The notes: generated by a model from the letters alone, not told the origin. 64,000 bases of DNA from Herbidospora sakaeratensis (GCF_001570525.1 NZ_BBXC01000007.1:1-64000), one strand, 5' to 3'; shown: positions 33,914 through 48,807, numbered from the stretch's first letter. Numbers and translations: made by a program.

Positions 33914-34828
33914 TTGACCGTGATCGATCAAGACATTCCACTGGATGAAAATAGAAATCGGGATACGCCGGAAATACGGCCGACCGAGGAGAACGACGAT
34001 CGCGGCAGCGTGATCAGCCTGCTCGAACGGATCGCCTCGGTCATCCTCCCGATCGGCGTCGCCCTGTACGCCGTCCTCTACCTCGGCGTCGAGGAGATCT
34101 ACGCCACCTTCGGCATCAACCCCCAGCAGGCCGGCATCGACCAGTCGGTCCTGTTCAGCCGCCTCATGAGCACGCTGGTGCTGGTCGTGCTGCTCGGCAT
34201 CCCGCTGATCGGCCTGCTCGTCGGGTTCGGCTGGCTGGTGAACGTCGTCACCCTTGGCGCGGCCGGGCGCGCGGTGACCTGGGTCAGGTCGCGGCCGTGG
34301 GTGGCCGGGCTGATCGCCGCCCTGTGGTGCGGGGCGACCTACTGGGGCTTCTACAACTTCTTCGCCGACCTCGACCTGACGGTCATGGTCGTCATCGCGG
34401 TCGGCCTGGGCCTGGTGACCTTCCTGGTGCCCTTCCAGCTCCTGCGCCGCCGGCCCGTCGGCCGGGCCGGGCTCAAGGTGCTCATCGGCGCCCTGACCGG
34501 CCTCGGCCTGGGCTTCCTGCTCATCCTCAACCTGGCCTCGGCGGCGCAGGACATGCGCGAGACCGGTCAGGCGAACTTCCTGCTCAGCACCGTCGGCTTC
34601 CAGGACCAGTGGGCGATCCTGGAGGACAAGGAGAAGGGCACGCCCCTCTACGACGGCCGCTGGATGATGCTCCTCGGCGAGCGCGAGGGCACCTACCTGC
34701 TCTACGACTGCGACAAGATGGAGACCATCCGCCGTCCCATGGAGTCCGCAGTCCTGACGCAGGTGCAGCTCGACCCCGAGCGCGAGGCCGACTTCACCTG
34801 CGGAACGTTGGTCGAGGAGACCGGCTAG
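33914..34828 (+). CDS. Membrane protein of unknown function
   Basis: A 304-residue protein I do not recognise. An acidic, Asn/Arg-containing N terminus (about 1-35) precedes five or six transmembrane helices (about 42-62, 85-115, 132-150, 155-178 and 192-212). The C-terminal 90 residues are soluble and contain AQDMRETGQ, a WMMLLGEREGTYLLYDCDKM strand pattern and two Cys. The start is TTG at 33914 or GTG at 33920; neither has a ribosome-binding site. The N-terminal codons are noticeably AT-richer than the rest. The stop overlaps that of the convergent ybaK by four bases. Confidence 0.6.
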   Translation: MTVIDQDIPLDENRNRDTPEIRPTEENDDRGSVISLLERIASVILPIGVALYAVLYLGVEEIYATFGINPQQAGIDQSVLFSRLMSTLVLVVLLGIPLIGLLVGFGWLVNVVTLGAAGRAVTWVRSRPWVAGLIAALWCGATYWGFYNFFADLDLTVMVVIAVGLGLVTFLVPFQLLRRRPVGRAGLKVLIGALTGLGLGFLLILNLASAAQDMRETGQANFLLSTVGFQDQWAILEDKEKGTPLYDGRWMMLLGEREGTYLLYDCDKMETIRRPMESAVLTQVQLDPEREADFTCGTLVEETG

Positions 34829-35316
34829 AGCTTGGCGATCTCCGCGGTGATGGCGCCGGTGAGCGTCACGAGGTTGCCCGGGGCCGTCTCGATCTGGAGA
34901 CCCCGGCGTCCTGCCGAGAAGTAGATCGTCCCGAAGGCCAGCGCGGACGCGTCGACCACGGTCGGCAGCCGTTTGCGCTGGCCGAGCGGGCTGATCCCGC
35001 CCACGACGTAACCCGTCACCCGCTCGACCTTGGCCGCCTCGGCCATCGCGGCCTTCTTGCCCTTGAGCGCCGCCGCGAACGCCTTCAGGTCGAGCTTCCC
35101 GGCCACCGGCACCACCGCCACCGCGAGCCCGGCCTCGGTCTCGGCGACGAGCGTCTTGAAGATCCGCTCGTAGGGCACGCCGAGCGCGTCGGCCGCCTCC
35201 TCGCCGTACGCCTGCGCGTTCGCGTCGTGCTCGTAGGGGTGGAGGGTGAACTCGGCACCGGCCTTGGTCAGCGCCACGGTCGCGGGGGTGCCCTGCCCGC
35301 CTTTCGTCTTCGCCAC
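34825..35316 (-). CDS. ybaK: YbaK/EbsC-type Cys-tRNA(Pro) deacylase
   Basis: A 163-residue editing-domain protein that hydrolyses Cys mischarged on tRNA-Pro. Family motifs are FTLHPYEHD, YERIFKTLV, VVPVAGKLDLKAFAAALKGKKA and GGISPLGQRKRLPTVVDASA. Length is standard. The GTG start at 35316 has TAATCT exactly six bases upstream on the minus strand. It follows the CHAT-domain gene in the same direction but is separated by a G/C hairpin and its own promoter, so it is probably independent. Confidence 0.93.
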   Translation of the reverse strand: MAKTKGGQGTPATVALTKAGAEFTLHPYEHDANAQAYGEEAADALGVPYERIFKTLVAETEAGLAVAVVPVAGKLDLKAFAAALKGKKAAMAEAAKVERVTGYVVGGISPLGQRKRLPTVVDASALAFGTIYFSAGRRGLQIETAPGNLVTLTGAITAEIAKL

Positions 35317-35322
35317 GCGCCT

Positions 35323-35328
35323 AGATTA
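35323..35328 (-). promoter_or_regulatory. -10 hexamer of ybaK
   Basis: Minus-strand TAATCT with a six-base gap to the GTG at 35316. No ribosome-binding site is seen. Confidence 0.6.
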
Positions 35329-35346
35329 CGGGGGGACGACCCCCCG
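35329..35346 (-). terminator. G6/C6 hairpin after the CHAT-domain gene
   Basis: A perfect 7-bp stem (C-G6 with C6-G) around an ACGA loop, 36 bases past the CHAT gene stop and just upstream of the ybaK promoter. It may end the CHAT transcript; no T-tract. Confidence 0.5.
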
Positions 35347-35381
35347 AACCCCCGGCCACCCGACCCGCTGCGGCCACCCGA

Positions 35382-38093
35382 TCACCGCTTCGCGGCGACG
35401 TCGGCGCCGATGCAGACGAAGCCGGCCGCCGTGACGTCGTCGCCCGCCGCCCGCTGGGTCTCGGCCAGCGCGGTGGCCGCCGGCACTCCGGCCGCGAGCC
35501 TCTGGTGCAGGGCGATCATGAGCGGCCGGGTGCGGGAGTCCGGCACCGGCACCATCGACGCCACCACGCAGCGGGTGCCCAGCGACAGGAAGGTCGTGCT
35601 GAGGCCGAGGAGTTCGTCGCCCGCTCTCACCACCGACCGGCCGCTCTCACACGCGGCCAGCACGACCAGCTCCGGCGGGGTGCGCAGGCGTTCGAGGTCG
35701 TAGACCGTCAGGGGGCCGTCGGCCAGGTGCAGCGAGGAGAAGAGGGGGTTGGCCGTGTTGACCCGGCCGTGGGCGGCCAGATGGGCCAGCCGTGCGCCGT
35801 CGAGCGCGGCCAGCGTCTCTCCGTCCACGGGGACGGTCCCGTGGAGGGCGGCCACCTCGGCCACCTCCGCGACCGCGTCCGGGAGCCCCGGCCCGGCGGC
35901 CACCGCGACGGGACCCTTGCCGGTGGCCGGCCGGACTACGGCCTGACGCCACAACGCGGCCGACGGCGAGACCGCCACCGGACGCCCCGCGCACGACGGC
36001 AGCACCGGCCACGGCAGCCCCTGCAACGGGCCGGTCGGCACGACCACCAGGGGCCGGTCACCGAGCCGCAGCGGCCCGAGCAGCAGGGCGTCGAGCCGGG
36101 CGGCGGCGTGCCGCAACATCCGGGCCGCCGCCGATGGGCCGCCCCTGGTGTCGCCCGACCGGGCCAGCCGCCGCAGCGCGAACGGCACCCGCTCGACCAG
36201 GTCGCGGACCGCGTCCACGGAGCCCAGCGCGGTCAGCCGGGCCCGCCCCGCCACGAGGGTGACCGCGTGGAACACGCCGTCGAGCAGCACGTACTCGACC
36301 AAGGCCCGCTCGCCCAGCAGGGGAGCCAGCGACCCCACCACGCCGGGGGACCGCCGCGTCCGGTCGGGCCCGCGCGCCTCCCCCCGCGCCGCCCGGATGT
36401 GGTCGCGGATGCGGCGCTCCAACGCGGCCTGCCGGTCGGTGACCATCGGGTCTCTGGACGTCCGCGCCTCAGCCGCCACCGCCCGCAGCTCGGCCAGCCG
36501 CTCGGCCAGCCACGGGTCGTCGGGCGGCCGGACCCGGCGCATCAGCAGATGGCTGGCCCGCCCCTGCTCGGCCCACCCCAGCACCTGCGCCGGGCCGCCC
36601 CGGCCCAGGGCCATCCGCAGCCCGAGCTCGGCCAGCTCGACCCGGAACTCGGCCGAATGCGCCCGCAGGTCGGTCGCGCCCAGCGTGGCCCGGTGCTCGT
36701 CGAGCAGCCGCAACCCCCGCCGCACCGCGGCCGCCGCCCCCGCCGGATCGCCGACGGTGAGCCGCCGCAGCGCCTCGGCGTGCCACCCCCGCACCCGCGA
36801 CAACACCGGCCCGCGTAACCGATGCCGCGCGGCCACGCCGAGCAGCTCGACCGCCCGCTCCGCACGCGCGCCGGACACCGTCTCCCATCCTCCGGGCCCG
36901 GAGCCCGAAGGCTCGCGCGCACCGGCTGCCGAGGCCGGAAGCACGGCATCAGGGCCCGGAGCCGGGCCGATGCCGGAGGCCCGGCCGAGGAGCAGGCGCG
37001 CGGCCAGCAGTCGGGCCTCCACCGAGGCCGCCGTCCAGCCCGCCCGGCCCAGTTCCCTGGCGACCGCCTCGAAGCGGGCCGCCGAGACGCCCGGATGCCC
37101 GGCCGCCAGGCGGGAGCGCAGCACCACGAACGCGGCCAGCGCGCGCCACTCCGGGCGCTGCTGGGCGCCGAACTCGCGGGCCGCCAGCCGGGCCGCCTCG
37201 ACCGCGTGTTCGTGGTCGCCCTCCAGGGTGGCGGCGCGGGCGAGCAGCAGGCGTACCTCCGGCAGGACGATCGCGCGGCGGCGGCGGCGCAGTTCGGCGA
37301 CGGCCTCCTCGGCGGCGGCGCGGGCCTCGGCGGTCAGGCCGACCGACAGCAGCAGCTCGGAGCGGTCGCTGAGCAGCCAGCCCAGCTGGTGGGTGCCCAG
37401 GTCGCGGAAGCGGCTCTCGGCCAGGTCGAGATAGCGCAGCGCGCCCGGCACGTCGCCGCGCACCCCCCGCACCCACCCCAGGTTCAGCCGCACCACGGCG
37501 AGCGACAGGTCGAGCCCGAGGTCGGCGCACAGTGCCTCGGCCTCGTGGAAGTCGGCCTCGGCGGCGGCGAACTCGTGGCGGTAGCCGTGCACGATGCCCC
37601 GGTTCGACAACACCCGCTGCAACCACACGTGGTCGTGCGCCCGCCGCAGCACCGGGACGGCCTGGCGGTAGGCGGCCAGCGCGTCGGCGTGCCGCCCCAG
37701 GTGGTTGAAGACGGCGGCCCGCTGGGCGTCGGCCCGCGCCCGCAGCTCGCCGTGCAGGCCGGGCAGCAGGGCTTCGAGGTCGGCCAGGGCCTGCCGGGGG
37801 CGGCCGCGCATGCTGGTCACGAACGCCATCCGGATCCGCGCCTCGGCGGCCAGTTCGGGCGACCCGGCCCGGCCCGCCGTGCGGATCGCCGCCCGCAGGT
37901 GCCGGGCCGCGGTCGCCAGGTCGTCGAGGTGGACGGCGGCGATGCCCAGCGCGCGTTCGGCCCGCGACTGGGCGGCCAGGTCGCGCCGTTCGCGGGCGCG
38001 CGCCGCGATCTCGGCCGCGACGATCACCGCCCGCCCCGGATCGGCCTCGGCGAGCATGAGCGCGGCCCGCGCCGGATCCTGGGTCGTCGTCAC
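35382..38093 (-). CDS. TPR-CHAT caspase-like protease
   Basis: A 903-residue cytosolic protein. About residues 1-520 are tandem helical repeats of the TPR type (for example EADFHEAEALCADLG and GALRYLDLAESRFRDLG), interrupted by a Gly/Pro/Ala-rich insert at about 380-410. The C-terminal CHAT domain (about 630-903) has both catalytic residues of the caspase clan: His 775 in LAHLAAHGRV and Cys 815 in VLAACESGRS. CHAT proteases usually act on one partner protein when a sensor engages their repeats. The start is GTG at 38093. It is divergent, with a 99-base gap, from an intracellular subtilisin-like protease and a third gene, which suggests a protease-based signalling or conflict module. Targets are unknown. 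Confidence 0.87.
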   Translation of the reverse strand: MTTTQDPARAALMLAEADPGRAVIVAAEIAARARERRDLAAQSRAERALGIAAVHLDDLATAARHLRAAIRTAGRAGSPELAAEARIRMAFVTSMRGRPRQALADLEALLPGLHGELRARADAQRAAVFNHLGRHADALAAYRQAVPVLRRAHDHVWLQRVLSNRGIVHGYRHEFAAAEADFHEAEALCADLGLDLSLAVVRLNLGWVRGVRGDVPGALRYLDLAESRFRDLGTHQLGWLLSDRSELLLSVGLTAEARAAAEEAVAELRRRRRAIVLPEVRLLLARAATLEGDHEHAVEAARLAAREFGAQQRPEWRALAAFVVLRSRLAAGHPGVSAARFEAVARELGRAGWTAASVEARLLAARLLLGRASGIGPAPGPDAVLPASAAGAREPSGSGPGGWETVSGARAERAVELLGVAARHRLRGPVLSRVRGWHAEALRRLTVGDPAGAAAAVRRGLRLLDEHRATLGATDLRAHSAEFRVELAELGLRMALGRGGPAQVLGWAEQGRASHLLMRRVRPPDDPWLAERLAELRAVAAEARTSRDPMVTDRQAALERRIRDHIRAARGEARGPDRTRRSPGVVGSLAPLLGERALVEYVLLDGVFHAVTLVAGRARLTALGSVDAVRDLVERVPFALRRLARSGDTRGGPSAAARMLRHAAARLDALLLGPLRLGDRPLVVVPTGPLQGLPWPVLPSCAGRPVAVSPSAALWRQAVVRPATGKGPVAVAAGPGLPDAVAEVAEVAALHGTVPVDGETLAALDGARLAHLAAHGRVNTANPLFSSLHLADGPLTVYDLERLRTPPELVVLAACESGRSVVRAGDELLGLSTTFLSLGTRCVVASMVPVPDSRTRPLMIALHQRLAAGVPAATALAETQRAAGDDVTAAGFVCIGADVAAKR

Positions 38094-38192
38094 GCGTCGC
38101 AGTTTTCCACTCCTGATTTCCGCGCGGGATGTATCAAACGGGTGAGTGCCCGCTCATCAATCGGAAGTGGCGAATCACGCGAGGGAGTTCCC

Positions 38193-39443
38193 ATGCCTTT
38201 CACCGACCCGGGCGGCGTCTACCGAAGCGACACCGAGGCCTGGAAGGTCGACCAGCTGGTCGTCGACCGGCGATATCAGACCCTGATCCGCAACCGCCTC
38301 ACCGACCTGACCGGCCACACCTGGCGGGAGCTCGACACCAGCCCCGAACTGGGCCTCACCCTCTGCGACCTGCCGGAGCTGGCCGCCATCGAGCAGGCCC
38401 TCATCGCGGGCTTCCTCGACGGCGTGCGCCGGTCGCGGGCGGGGGAGTACGACCCGGCCGACCCGATCCCCGCCCTCGACCTCCTCCTGTACGCCCTCCG
38501 CACCGACTTCGAGGAGAAGTACGACGGCTGGTCGCCCCCGATGGCCAAGAACCGGCTGCTCGACGGCGTCCAGGGCTCGCCCTACACCGGCGGCGGACGG
38601 CCCGACGAGCTGACCCCGGCCGTGCACGCCGAGGTGGCCCGGCTGACCTCCCCCGGCACCGGGCCGCACGTCGGCATCCTCGACTCCAAGATCGTCCCGC
38701 ACCCCGACCTGGAGGGGCGCTTCCTCGCCTCGGCCAAGGACATCTACACCGGCGGCGCGCCGCACCCCTCGCCCGTCGGCCACGCCACCTTCGTCGCGGG
38801 CGTGATCCTCGCGCACGCCCCGGACGCGGTCCTGGTCATGCGGTCGATCCTCGACAACAGGGGCGTCGAGGTCTCGTCGTGGTCGGTGGCCAAGGCCATG
38901 GTGGGCTTCCTCAGGACCGACGTGCGGGTGCTCAACCTGTCGTTCGGCTGCACCACCCACGACAACCGGCCGCCGACCGTGCTGGAGCGGGCCGTGCAGC
39001 GGCTCTCGCCCACGATCGTGCTGGTCGCGGCGGCCGGCAACCACGGCCGGCCCTCGCAGAAGCGGAAGGCGGCCGGGATCACCGAGGTCACCCCGGTCTG
39101 GCCGGCCGCCTGCGCCGACGTGATCGCCGTGGGCGCCCGCGACGCCGAGTTCAGCCCGAAGGTCCCGTGGGTCAACGTGCTGGCCAACGGTCTCGCGGTG
39201 ACCAGCACCTACCTCACCGGCGAGGTCGACCTGGTCGAGCGGCTGCTGACCGGCGAGGAGGTCGTACAGGACAAGATGCAGTTCAGCGGCTACGCCACCT
39301 GGAGCGGCACCTCCTTCGCCTGCGCCGCCGTGGTCGGCGAGATCGCCGCGCGGGCGACCGCGCAGAACATCTCGGTCCGCGCGGCGGCCGACCTCATCGT
39401 GGCCGAGTCCGCCGACGAGGTGCTCGCCGAGCTCACCCTGTAG
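38193..39443 (+). CDS. Intracellular subtilisin-like serine protease (S8 family)
   Basis: A 416-residue protein without signal peptide or membrane helix. Residues 1-150 are a helical N-terminal domain with no recognised family (DRRYQTLIRNRLTDL, LPELAAIEQALIAGFLDGVRR). The S8 domain (about 155-416) keeps the full triad: Asp 164 in VGILDSKI, His 197 in PVGHATFVAGVI, oxyanion Asn 283 in AAAGNHG and Ser 374 in SGTSFACAA. The HGTH motif is altered to GHAT and the Pro after GTSMA is missing. ATG 38193 follows GAGGGAG by five bases. Divergent from the CHAT protease and followed by a small gene; a cytosolic subtilase beside a CHAT protease suggests that one processes the other or a shared target. Confidence 0.88.
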   Translation: MPFTDPGGVYRSDTEAWKVDQLVVDRRYQTLIRNRLTDLTGHTWRELDTSPELGLTLCDLPELAAIEQALIAGFLDGVRRSRAGEYDPADPIPALDLLLYALRTDFEEKYDGWSPPMAKNRLLDGVQGSPYTGGGRPDELTPAVHAEVARLTSPGTGPHVGILDSKIVPHPDLEGRFLASAKDIYTGGAPHPSPVGHATFVAGVILAHAPDAVLVMRSILDNRGVEVSSWSVAKAMVGFLRTDVRVLNLSFGCTTHDNRPPTVLERAVQRLSPTIVLVAAAGNHGRPSQKRKAAGITEVTPVWPAACADVIAVGARDAEFSPKVPWVNVLANGLAVTSTYLTGEVDLVERLLTGEEVVQDKMQFSGYATWSGTSFACAAVVGEIAARATAQNISVRAAADLIVAESADEVLAELTL

Positions 39444-39497
39444 TGTCCAGACGGGCCGCCCGCCTGCGGCCCTCCGGGCACATGGGAGGAGAGAGCC

Positions 39498-44582
<5,085 letters not shown>

Positions 44583-44586
<4 letters not shown>

Positions 44587-44735
44587 ACTTCTCCTCCAGC
44601 GCCATGATCTTCATCGGCCTCTTCCTGATCGGCGGGGTGGTCTCCTTCGCCAAGCAGAAGCTGAAGCTGGCCGCGGTGGTGACCGGCGCGTTGTCCGCGC
44701 TGGCCCTGACGGCGGGAGTGATGTGGTGGCAGTGA
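44583..44735 (+). CDS. 50-residue membrane protein inside the his operon
   Basis: The GTG at 44583 overlaps the hisB stop (GTGA) and the stop lies inside the start region of hisH. The product has two hydrophobic segments, [16 protein letters not shown] and [21 protein letters not shown], joined by a basic turn KQKLKL: a two-helix hairpin. Nothing in the sequence gives a function, but its tight coupling to hisB and hisH shows that it is translated. Codon third positions are GC-rich as in its neighbours. Confidence 0.75.
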
Positions 44736-45370
44736 AGAAGAACGTCGTCGTCCTCGACTACGGCTCGGGCAACCTGCGGTCGGCCGAGCGCGCCCTGGCG
44801 CGGATCGGCGCCGAGGTGACGGTGACCGCCGACTTCGACGCGGCGCTCGACTGCGACGGCCTCGTGGTGCCCGGCGTGGGGGCCTTCGCGGCCTGCATGA
44901 GCGGGCTGCGGGGTGTGCGCGGCGAGCAGATCGTCGCCCGGCGGCTGGCCGGCGGCCGTCCGGTGCTCGGGATCTGCGTCGGCATGCAGATCCTGTTCGA
45001 GAAGGGCGTCGAGCACGGCGTCCACACCGAGGGGTGCGGCGAGTGGCCCGGCACGGTCGAGCGCCTCGACGCGCCCGTGCTGCCCCACATGGGGTGGAAC
45101 ACGGTCACCGCGCCCGCCGACTCGGTGCTGTTCGCGGGGCTCGACGCGGAGACCCGCTTCTACTTCGTGCACTCCTACGGCGTGCGCGAGTGGGAACTCG
45201 TGCCCCACGACGAGGGGTTCACGGCGCCACTGGTCACCTGGGCCACCCACGGGGTGTCGTTCGTCGCCGCCGCCGAGAACGGCCCGCTCATGGCCACCCA
45301 GTTCCACCCGGAGAAGTCCGGCGACGCCGGGGCGACGCTGCTCCAGAACTGGCTGAACACCCTCTCATGA
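44726..45370 (+). CDS. hisH: Imidazole glycerol phosphate synthase, glutaminase subunit
   Basis: A 214-residue class I glutamine amidotransferase that feeds ammonia to HisF. Catalytic triad: Cys in LGICVGMQ, His and Glu in [22 protein letters not shown] is the N-terminal signature. Three in-frame GTG codons are possible starts (44723, 44726, 44732); 44726 has the best spacing (7 bases) to GGGAG at 44714-44718, whereas 44732 overlaps the upstream stop as GTGA. Its own stop overlaps the next gene as ATGA. Confidence 0.96.
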   Translation: MAVKKNVVVLDYGSGNLRSAERALARIGAEVTVTADFDAALDCDGLVVPGVGAFAACMSGLRGVRGEQIVARRLAGGRPVLGICVGMQILFEKGVEHGVHTEGCGEWPGTVERLDAPVLPHMGWNTVTAPADSVLFAGLDAETRFYFVHSYGVREWELVPHDEGFTAPLVTWATHGVSFVAAAENGPLMATQFHPEKSGDAGATLLQNWLNTLS

Positions 45371-45702
45371 GCAAGGAGCGGGCCAGACGCCGGGCCGAGA
45401 GGGAGGCCGAGAAGGCCCGCCTGGCGGAGGAACGGGCCCGCCGCGAGGCCAAGACGGCCAGACGGCGGGAACTGCGTGGCCGGATCACGGCCGTGCTGCC
45501 CAAGCCGGTCAGAGTGGCCCGGCAGGGCGGCGTGCTGGCCCGGCGCCGCCGCGCCCAGAACGCGGCCATGCTCGTCCTGTTCCTGCTGGTCCAGGTCATC
45601 GCCTGGCTCACGCTCGACATGATGGCGCGGCTCGCCGTACTGGGCCTGTCCATCCTGATCGTCCCGGTGCTCGTCACCGTTCTCTTCGACCGGAGGTCCT
45701 GA
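45367..45702 (+). CDS. Arg-rich membrane protein between hisH and priA
   Basis: A 111-residue protein. The first half is a strongly basic coiled-coil-like helix ([20 protein letters not shown]); the second half has two transmembrane segments ([16 protein letters not shown] and [19 protein letters not shown]). ATGA overlap with hisH and a four-base gap to priA make it an integral part of the operon. No known function; positional homologues are annotated as hypothetical in related actinomycetes, as far as I recall. Confidence 0.75.
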   Translation: MSKERARRRAEREAEKARLAEERARREAKTARRRELRGRITAVLPKPVRVARQGGVLARRRRAQNAAMLVLFLLVQVIAWLTLDMMARLAVLGLSILIVPVLVTVLFDRRS

Positions 45703-45706
45703 ACAG

Positions 45707-46429
45707 ATGTCACTCGTGTTGCTGCCCGCCGTGGACGTGGCCGACGGCCAGGCGGTCCGCCTGGTGCAGGGCGAGGCGGGCTCGGAGACCTCGTACGGCG
45801 ACCCGCTCGCCGCCGCCCTCGCCTGGCAGGACGCCGGCGCCGAATGGATCCACCTGGTGGACCTCGACGCCGCGTTCGGCCGGGGTTCCAACCGCGCCCT
45901 GCTCGAGGAGGTCGTCGGCAAGCTCGACGTCCAGGTCGAGCTGTCGGGCGGCATCCGCGACGACGAGTCGCTGAAGGCCGCCCTGGCGACCGGTTGCCGC
46001 CGCGTCAACATCGGCACCGCCGCCCTGGAGAACCCGGCGTGGTGCTCCAAGATCATCGCCGAGTACGGCGACCGCATCGCCGTCGGCCTCGACGTCCGCG
46101 GCACCACCCTGGCCGCCCGCGGCTGGACCCAGGAGGGCGGCGACCTCTGGGAGGTCCTCGACCGCCTGGAGGCCGACGGCTGCCCCCGCTACGTCGTCAC
46201 CGACGTCACCAAGGACGGCACCCTCCGCGGTCCCAACCTCGACCTGCTGCGCGAGGTGTGCGCCCGTACCGACAAGCCGGTCATCGCCAGCGGCGGCGTC
46301 TCCAGCCTCGACGACCTCCGCGCCCTGAACGGCCTGGTCGGCCTGGGCGTCGAGGGCGCCATCGTCGGCAAGGCCCTCTACGCCCAGGCGTTCACGCTCG
46401 AAGAGGCGCTCGCGGCGGTGAGGGCATGA
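45707..46429 (+). CDS. priA: Bifunctional HisA/TrpF isomerase (PriA)
   Basis: A 240-residue (beta/alpha)8 barrel. In actinobacteria lacking trpF, PriA isomerises both ProFAR (histidine) and phosphoribosyl-anthranilate (tryptophan). The catalytic Asp pair sits in [18 protein letters not shown] and [15 protein letters not shown]; the two phosphate loops LSGGIRDD and IASGGVSS are intact. No trpF is seen in the window, in line with dual function. GGAGG at 45689-45693 precedes the ATG at 45707. It ends in ATGA overlap with a RidA-family gene. Confidence 0.95.
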   Translation: MSLVLLPAVDVADGQAVRLVQGEAGSETSYGDPLAAALAWQDAGAEWIHLVDLDAAFGRGSNRALLEEVVGKLDVQVELSGGIRDDESLKAALATGCRRVNIGTAALENPAWCSKIIAEYGDRIAVGLDVRGTTLAARGWTQEGGDLWEVLDRLEADGCPRYVVTDVTKDGTLRGPNLDLLREVCARTDKPVIASGGVSSLDDLRALNGLVGLGVEGAIVGKALYAQAFTLEEALAAVRA

Positions 46430-46809
46430 CACCCACCCGCATCTCCTCGGGCGGCCCCTGGGAGGAACGCTACGGATACTCGCGCGCCGTCGTCGCCGGG
46501 AACCACGTCCTGGTCTCCGGCTGCACCGCCACCATCGGCGGTGAGGTCCAGCACGTCGGCGACGCCTACCAGCAGACCCTGACCGCCTTCGGCGTCGCCC
46601 TCGACGCCCTGGAGAAGGCCGGCGCGTCGGTGACCGACGTGGTCCGCACCCGGTTGTTCGTGGTCAGCCAGGACGACTTCGACGCCGTCGGCGAGGCCCA
46701 CGGCGAGCTGTTCGGCGAGGTCCGCCCCGCCTGCACGTCGGTGCGCGTGGCCGGCCTGATCGACCCGCGCATGCTGGTCGAGGTGGAAGTGGAGGCCTAC
46801 CGGTCATGA
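46426..46809 (+). CDS. RidA-family protein in the his operon
   Basis: A 127-residue YjgF/YER057c/UK114 protein. True RidA deaminates reactive enamine/imine intermediates of PLP enzymes. Visible are [17 protein letters not shown], the internal [29 protein letters not shown] and the final [11 protein letters not shown]. The active-site Arg of RidA corresponds to the CTSVRVAGL region, where the Arg is present. Overlaps of four bases on both sides (priA and hisF) show that it is cotranslated; it may scavenge reactive intermediates from HisC or other enzymes. The exact subfamily is not certain. Confidence 0.9.
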   Translation: MTPTRISSGGPWEERYGYSRAVVAGNHVLVSGCTATIGGEVQHVGDAYQQTLTAFGVALDALEKAGASVTDVVRTRLFVVSQDDFDAVGEAHGELFGEVRPACTSVRVAGLIDPRMLVEVEVEAYRS

Positions 46810-47576
46810 CCGTGGCCGTGCGCGTGATCCCGTGCCTGGACGTCGACGCGGGCCGGGTCGTCAAGGGCGTCAACTTCGAGAACCTGCGCGACGCGGGCGA
46901 CCCGGTCGAACTGGCCAGGCGCTACGACGCCGAGGGCGCCGACGAGCTGACCTTCCTCGACATCACCGCCTCCAGCTCCGACCGCTCGACCATGTACGAC
47001 GTGGTCCGGCGGACCGCCGAACAGGTGTTCATCCCGCTGACCGTCGGCGGGGGAGTGCGCACCAACGACGACGTCGACCGCCTCCTGCGGGCCGGCGCCG
47101 ACAAGGTCGGCATCAACACCGCCGCCATCGCCCGTCCGGAGTTCCTCCGCGAGGCGGCCTGGCGGTTCGGCTCGCAGTGCATCGTCCTGTCCGTCGACGC
47201 CCGCCGGGTGGTCGACGGCCCGCCGACCCCGTCGGGCTTCGAGGTGACCACCCACGGAGGCCGCAGGGGCACCGGCATCGACGCGGTCGAATGGGCCGCA
47301 CGCGGCCAGGAACTCGGTGTGGGCGAGATCCTGCTCAACTCGATGGACGGCGACGGCACCAAAGACGGCTACGACATCGAGATGATCAAAGCCGTGCGGG
47401 CCGCCGTGACGGTGCCGGTGATCGCCTCGGGCGGGGCAGGGACGCTCGAGGACTTCCCACCGGCGATCGACGCGGGAGCCGACGCGGTTCTGGCCGCGAG
47501 CGTCTTCCACTTCGGCGAACTCAAGATCGGCGACGTGAAGAACACCCTGCGCGAGACGGGCCACCCCGTCAGGTAG
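46806..47576 (+). CDS. hisF: Imidazole glycerol phosphate synthase, cyclase subunit
   Basis: A 256-residue (beta/alpha)8 barrel that makes imidazole-glycerol phosphate and AICAR from PRFAR with ammonia from HisH. Catalytic Asp residues are in [17 protein letters not shown] and [23 protein letters not shown] and [11 protein letters not shown] are the phosphate loops. Last his gene of the operon. Its stop overlaps the convergent sigma factor gene by eight bases. Confidence 0.98.
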   Translation: MTVAVRVIPCLDVDAGRVVKGVNFENLRDAGDPVELARRYDAEGADELTFLDITASSSDRSTMYDVVRRTAEQVFIPLTVGGGVRTNDDVDRLLRAGADKVGINTAAIARPEFLREAAWRFGSQCIVLSVDARRVVDGPPTPSGFEVTTHGGRRGTGIDAVEWAARGQELGVGEILLNSMDGDGTKDGYDIEMIKAVRAAVTVPVIASGGAGTLEDFPPAIDAGADAVLAASVFHFGELKIGDVKNTLRETGHPVR

Positions 47577-48807
47577 GGCGATCTCCAGAGGCCGGGCACC
47601 GACGAGTCGGGGGCCCGGCCTCTGCGATCTGGGCCAGCCGCCGGAGCAGGACCTCGCGCTCGGCCGGGTTCTCCGTGCGGGCGAGGGCGGCCTCGTAGGC
47701 GTGCCCGGCCTCCTCGTCCCGGCCCAGGCGGCGCAGCAGGTCGGCCCTGACGGCGTGGAACAGGTGGTGGCCGTCGAGGTCCAGGTCGTCCAGCAGAGTC
47801 AGTGCCGCCGCCGGGCCGTCGACCTCGGCGACGGCGACGGCGCGGTGGAGGGCCACCACGGGGGTGGGCGCCAGGGCCAGGTGCTGGTCGTAGAGCCGCA
47901 CCACCTGCCGCCAGTCGGTGGGGGCGTCGCTGTGCACCGCGTTCACCGCCGCCTGGATCTGGTAGGGCCCCGGCCGGTTGCGCCGCAGGCAGCGGCGGAC
48001 CAGATCCTGGCCCTCGGCGATGAGGTCCCGGTCCCACAGGGAGCGGTCCTGGTCGGCCAGCAGGACCAGCGAACCCCCGGCCGTGACGCGGGCGGCCCGC
48101 CGCGAGTGGATCAGCAGCATCAGCGCCAGCAGCCCCAGCACCTCGGGCTCGTCGGGCATGAGCTCGGCCAGCAGCCGCCCCAGCCGGACGGCCTCCGCGC
48201 ACAGGTCGTCGCGGACCGGATCGCCCGACCCGCTCAGATAACCCTCGTTGAAGATCAGGTACACCACGGCGAGCACCGAACTCAGCCGCCCCGGCAGGTC
48301 GGCGTCGGAGGGCACCCGGTAGGGGATCCCGGCGTGCCGGATCTTGGCCTTGGCCCGCACCACCCGCTGGGCCACGGTGGCCTCGCTCACCAGGAACGCG
48401 CGGGCGATCTCCCCGGTGGTCAGCCCGCCCAGCAGCCGCAACGTGAGCGCGATGCGCGCGCTCTCGCCCAGGGCGGGATGGCAGCAGGTGAAGATCAGCC
48501 GCAGCCGGTCGTCGGGCACGGGCCCCTCCTCGGCGGGCTCGTCGGGCGCGTGCAGCAGGAGCGCCTCGGCCTGCCGCCCGGGCCGGGCCGCCTCCCGGCG
48601 GTGGCGGTCGATCAGCGTGTTGCGGGCCGTCGTGATGAGCCAGCCCGCCGGGCTCGGCGGCGTCCCGTCGCGCGGCCACCGCTCGGCCGCCACCGCGAAC
48701 GCCTCCTGGACGGCCTCCTCGGCGAGGTCGACGTCCCCGGCCAGCCGGACGAGCACGGCCACCGCGCGGCCGTACTCGTCCCGAAAGGCCCGCTCGATCC
48801 CGCTCAG
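47569..48807 (-). CDS. ECF42-type RNA polymerase sigma factor
   Basis: A 412-residue sigma factor. Sigma region 2 (about residues 5-75; [20 protein letters not shown]) and region 4 (about 110-165; [29 protein letters not shown]) are followed by a long TPR-like C-terminal domain (about 180-410; [24 protein letters not shown]), typical of the ECF42 group. ECF42 factors are linked to DGPF-motif proteins and no anti-sigma factor, as here. The start is probably a CTG at 48807 that overlaps the upstream stop (CTGA) with GGAGG seven bases before it; no ATG, GTG or TTG occurs between this site and the body of the upstream gene. The N-terminal homology begins just after it. Confidence 0.92.
   Translation of the reverse strand: MSGIERAFRDEYGRAVAVLVRLAGDVDLAEEAVQEAFAVAAERWPRDGTPPSPAGWLITTARNTLIDRHRREAARPGRQAEALLLHAPDEPAEEGPVPDDRLRLIFTCCHPALGESARIALTLRLLGGLTTGEIARAFLVSEATVAQRVVRAKAKIRHAGIPYRVPSDADLPGRLSSVLAVVYLIFNEGYLSGSGDPVRDDLCAEAVRLGRLLAELMPDEPEVLGLLALMLLIHSRRAARVTAGGSLVLLADQDRSLWDRDLIAEGQDLVRRCLRRNRPGPYQIQAAVNAVHSDAPTDWRQVVRLYDQHLALAPTPVVALHRAVAVAEVDGPAAALTLLDDLDLDGHHLFHAVRADLLRRLGRDEEAGHAYEAALARTENPAEREVLLRRLAQIAEAGPPTRRCPASGDRPT
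47586..47624. terminator. Terminator hairpin at the his operon/sigma factor junction
   Basis: A perfect 12-bp stem (47586-47597 with 47613-47624) with a 15-base loop follows the hisF stop by nine bases. It lies inside the 3' coding end of the convergent sigma factor gene, so it can act on the his transcript without its own space. Confidence 0.75.
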
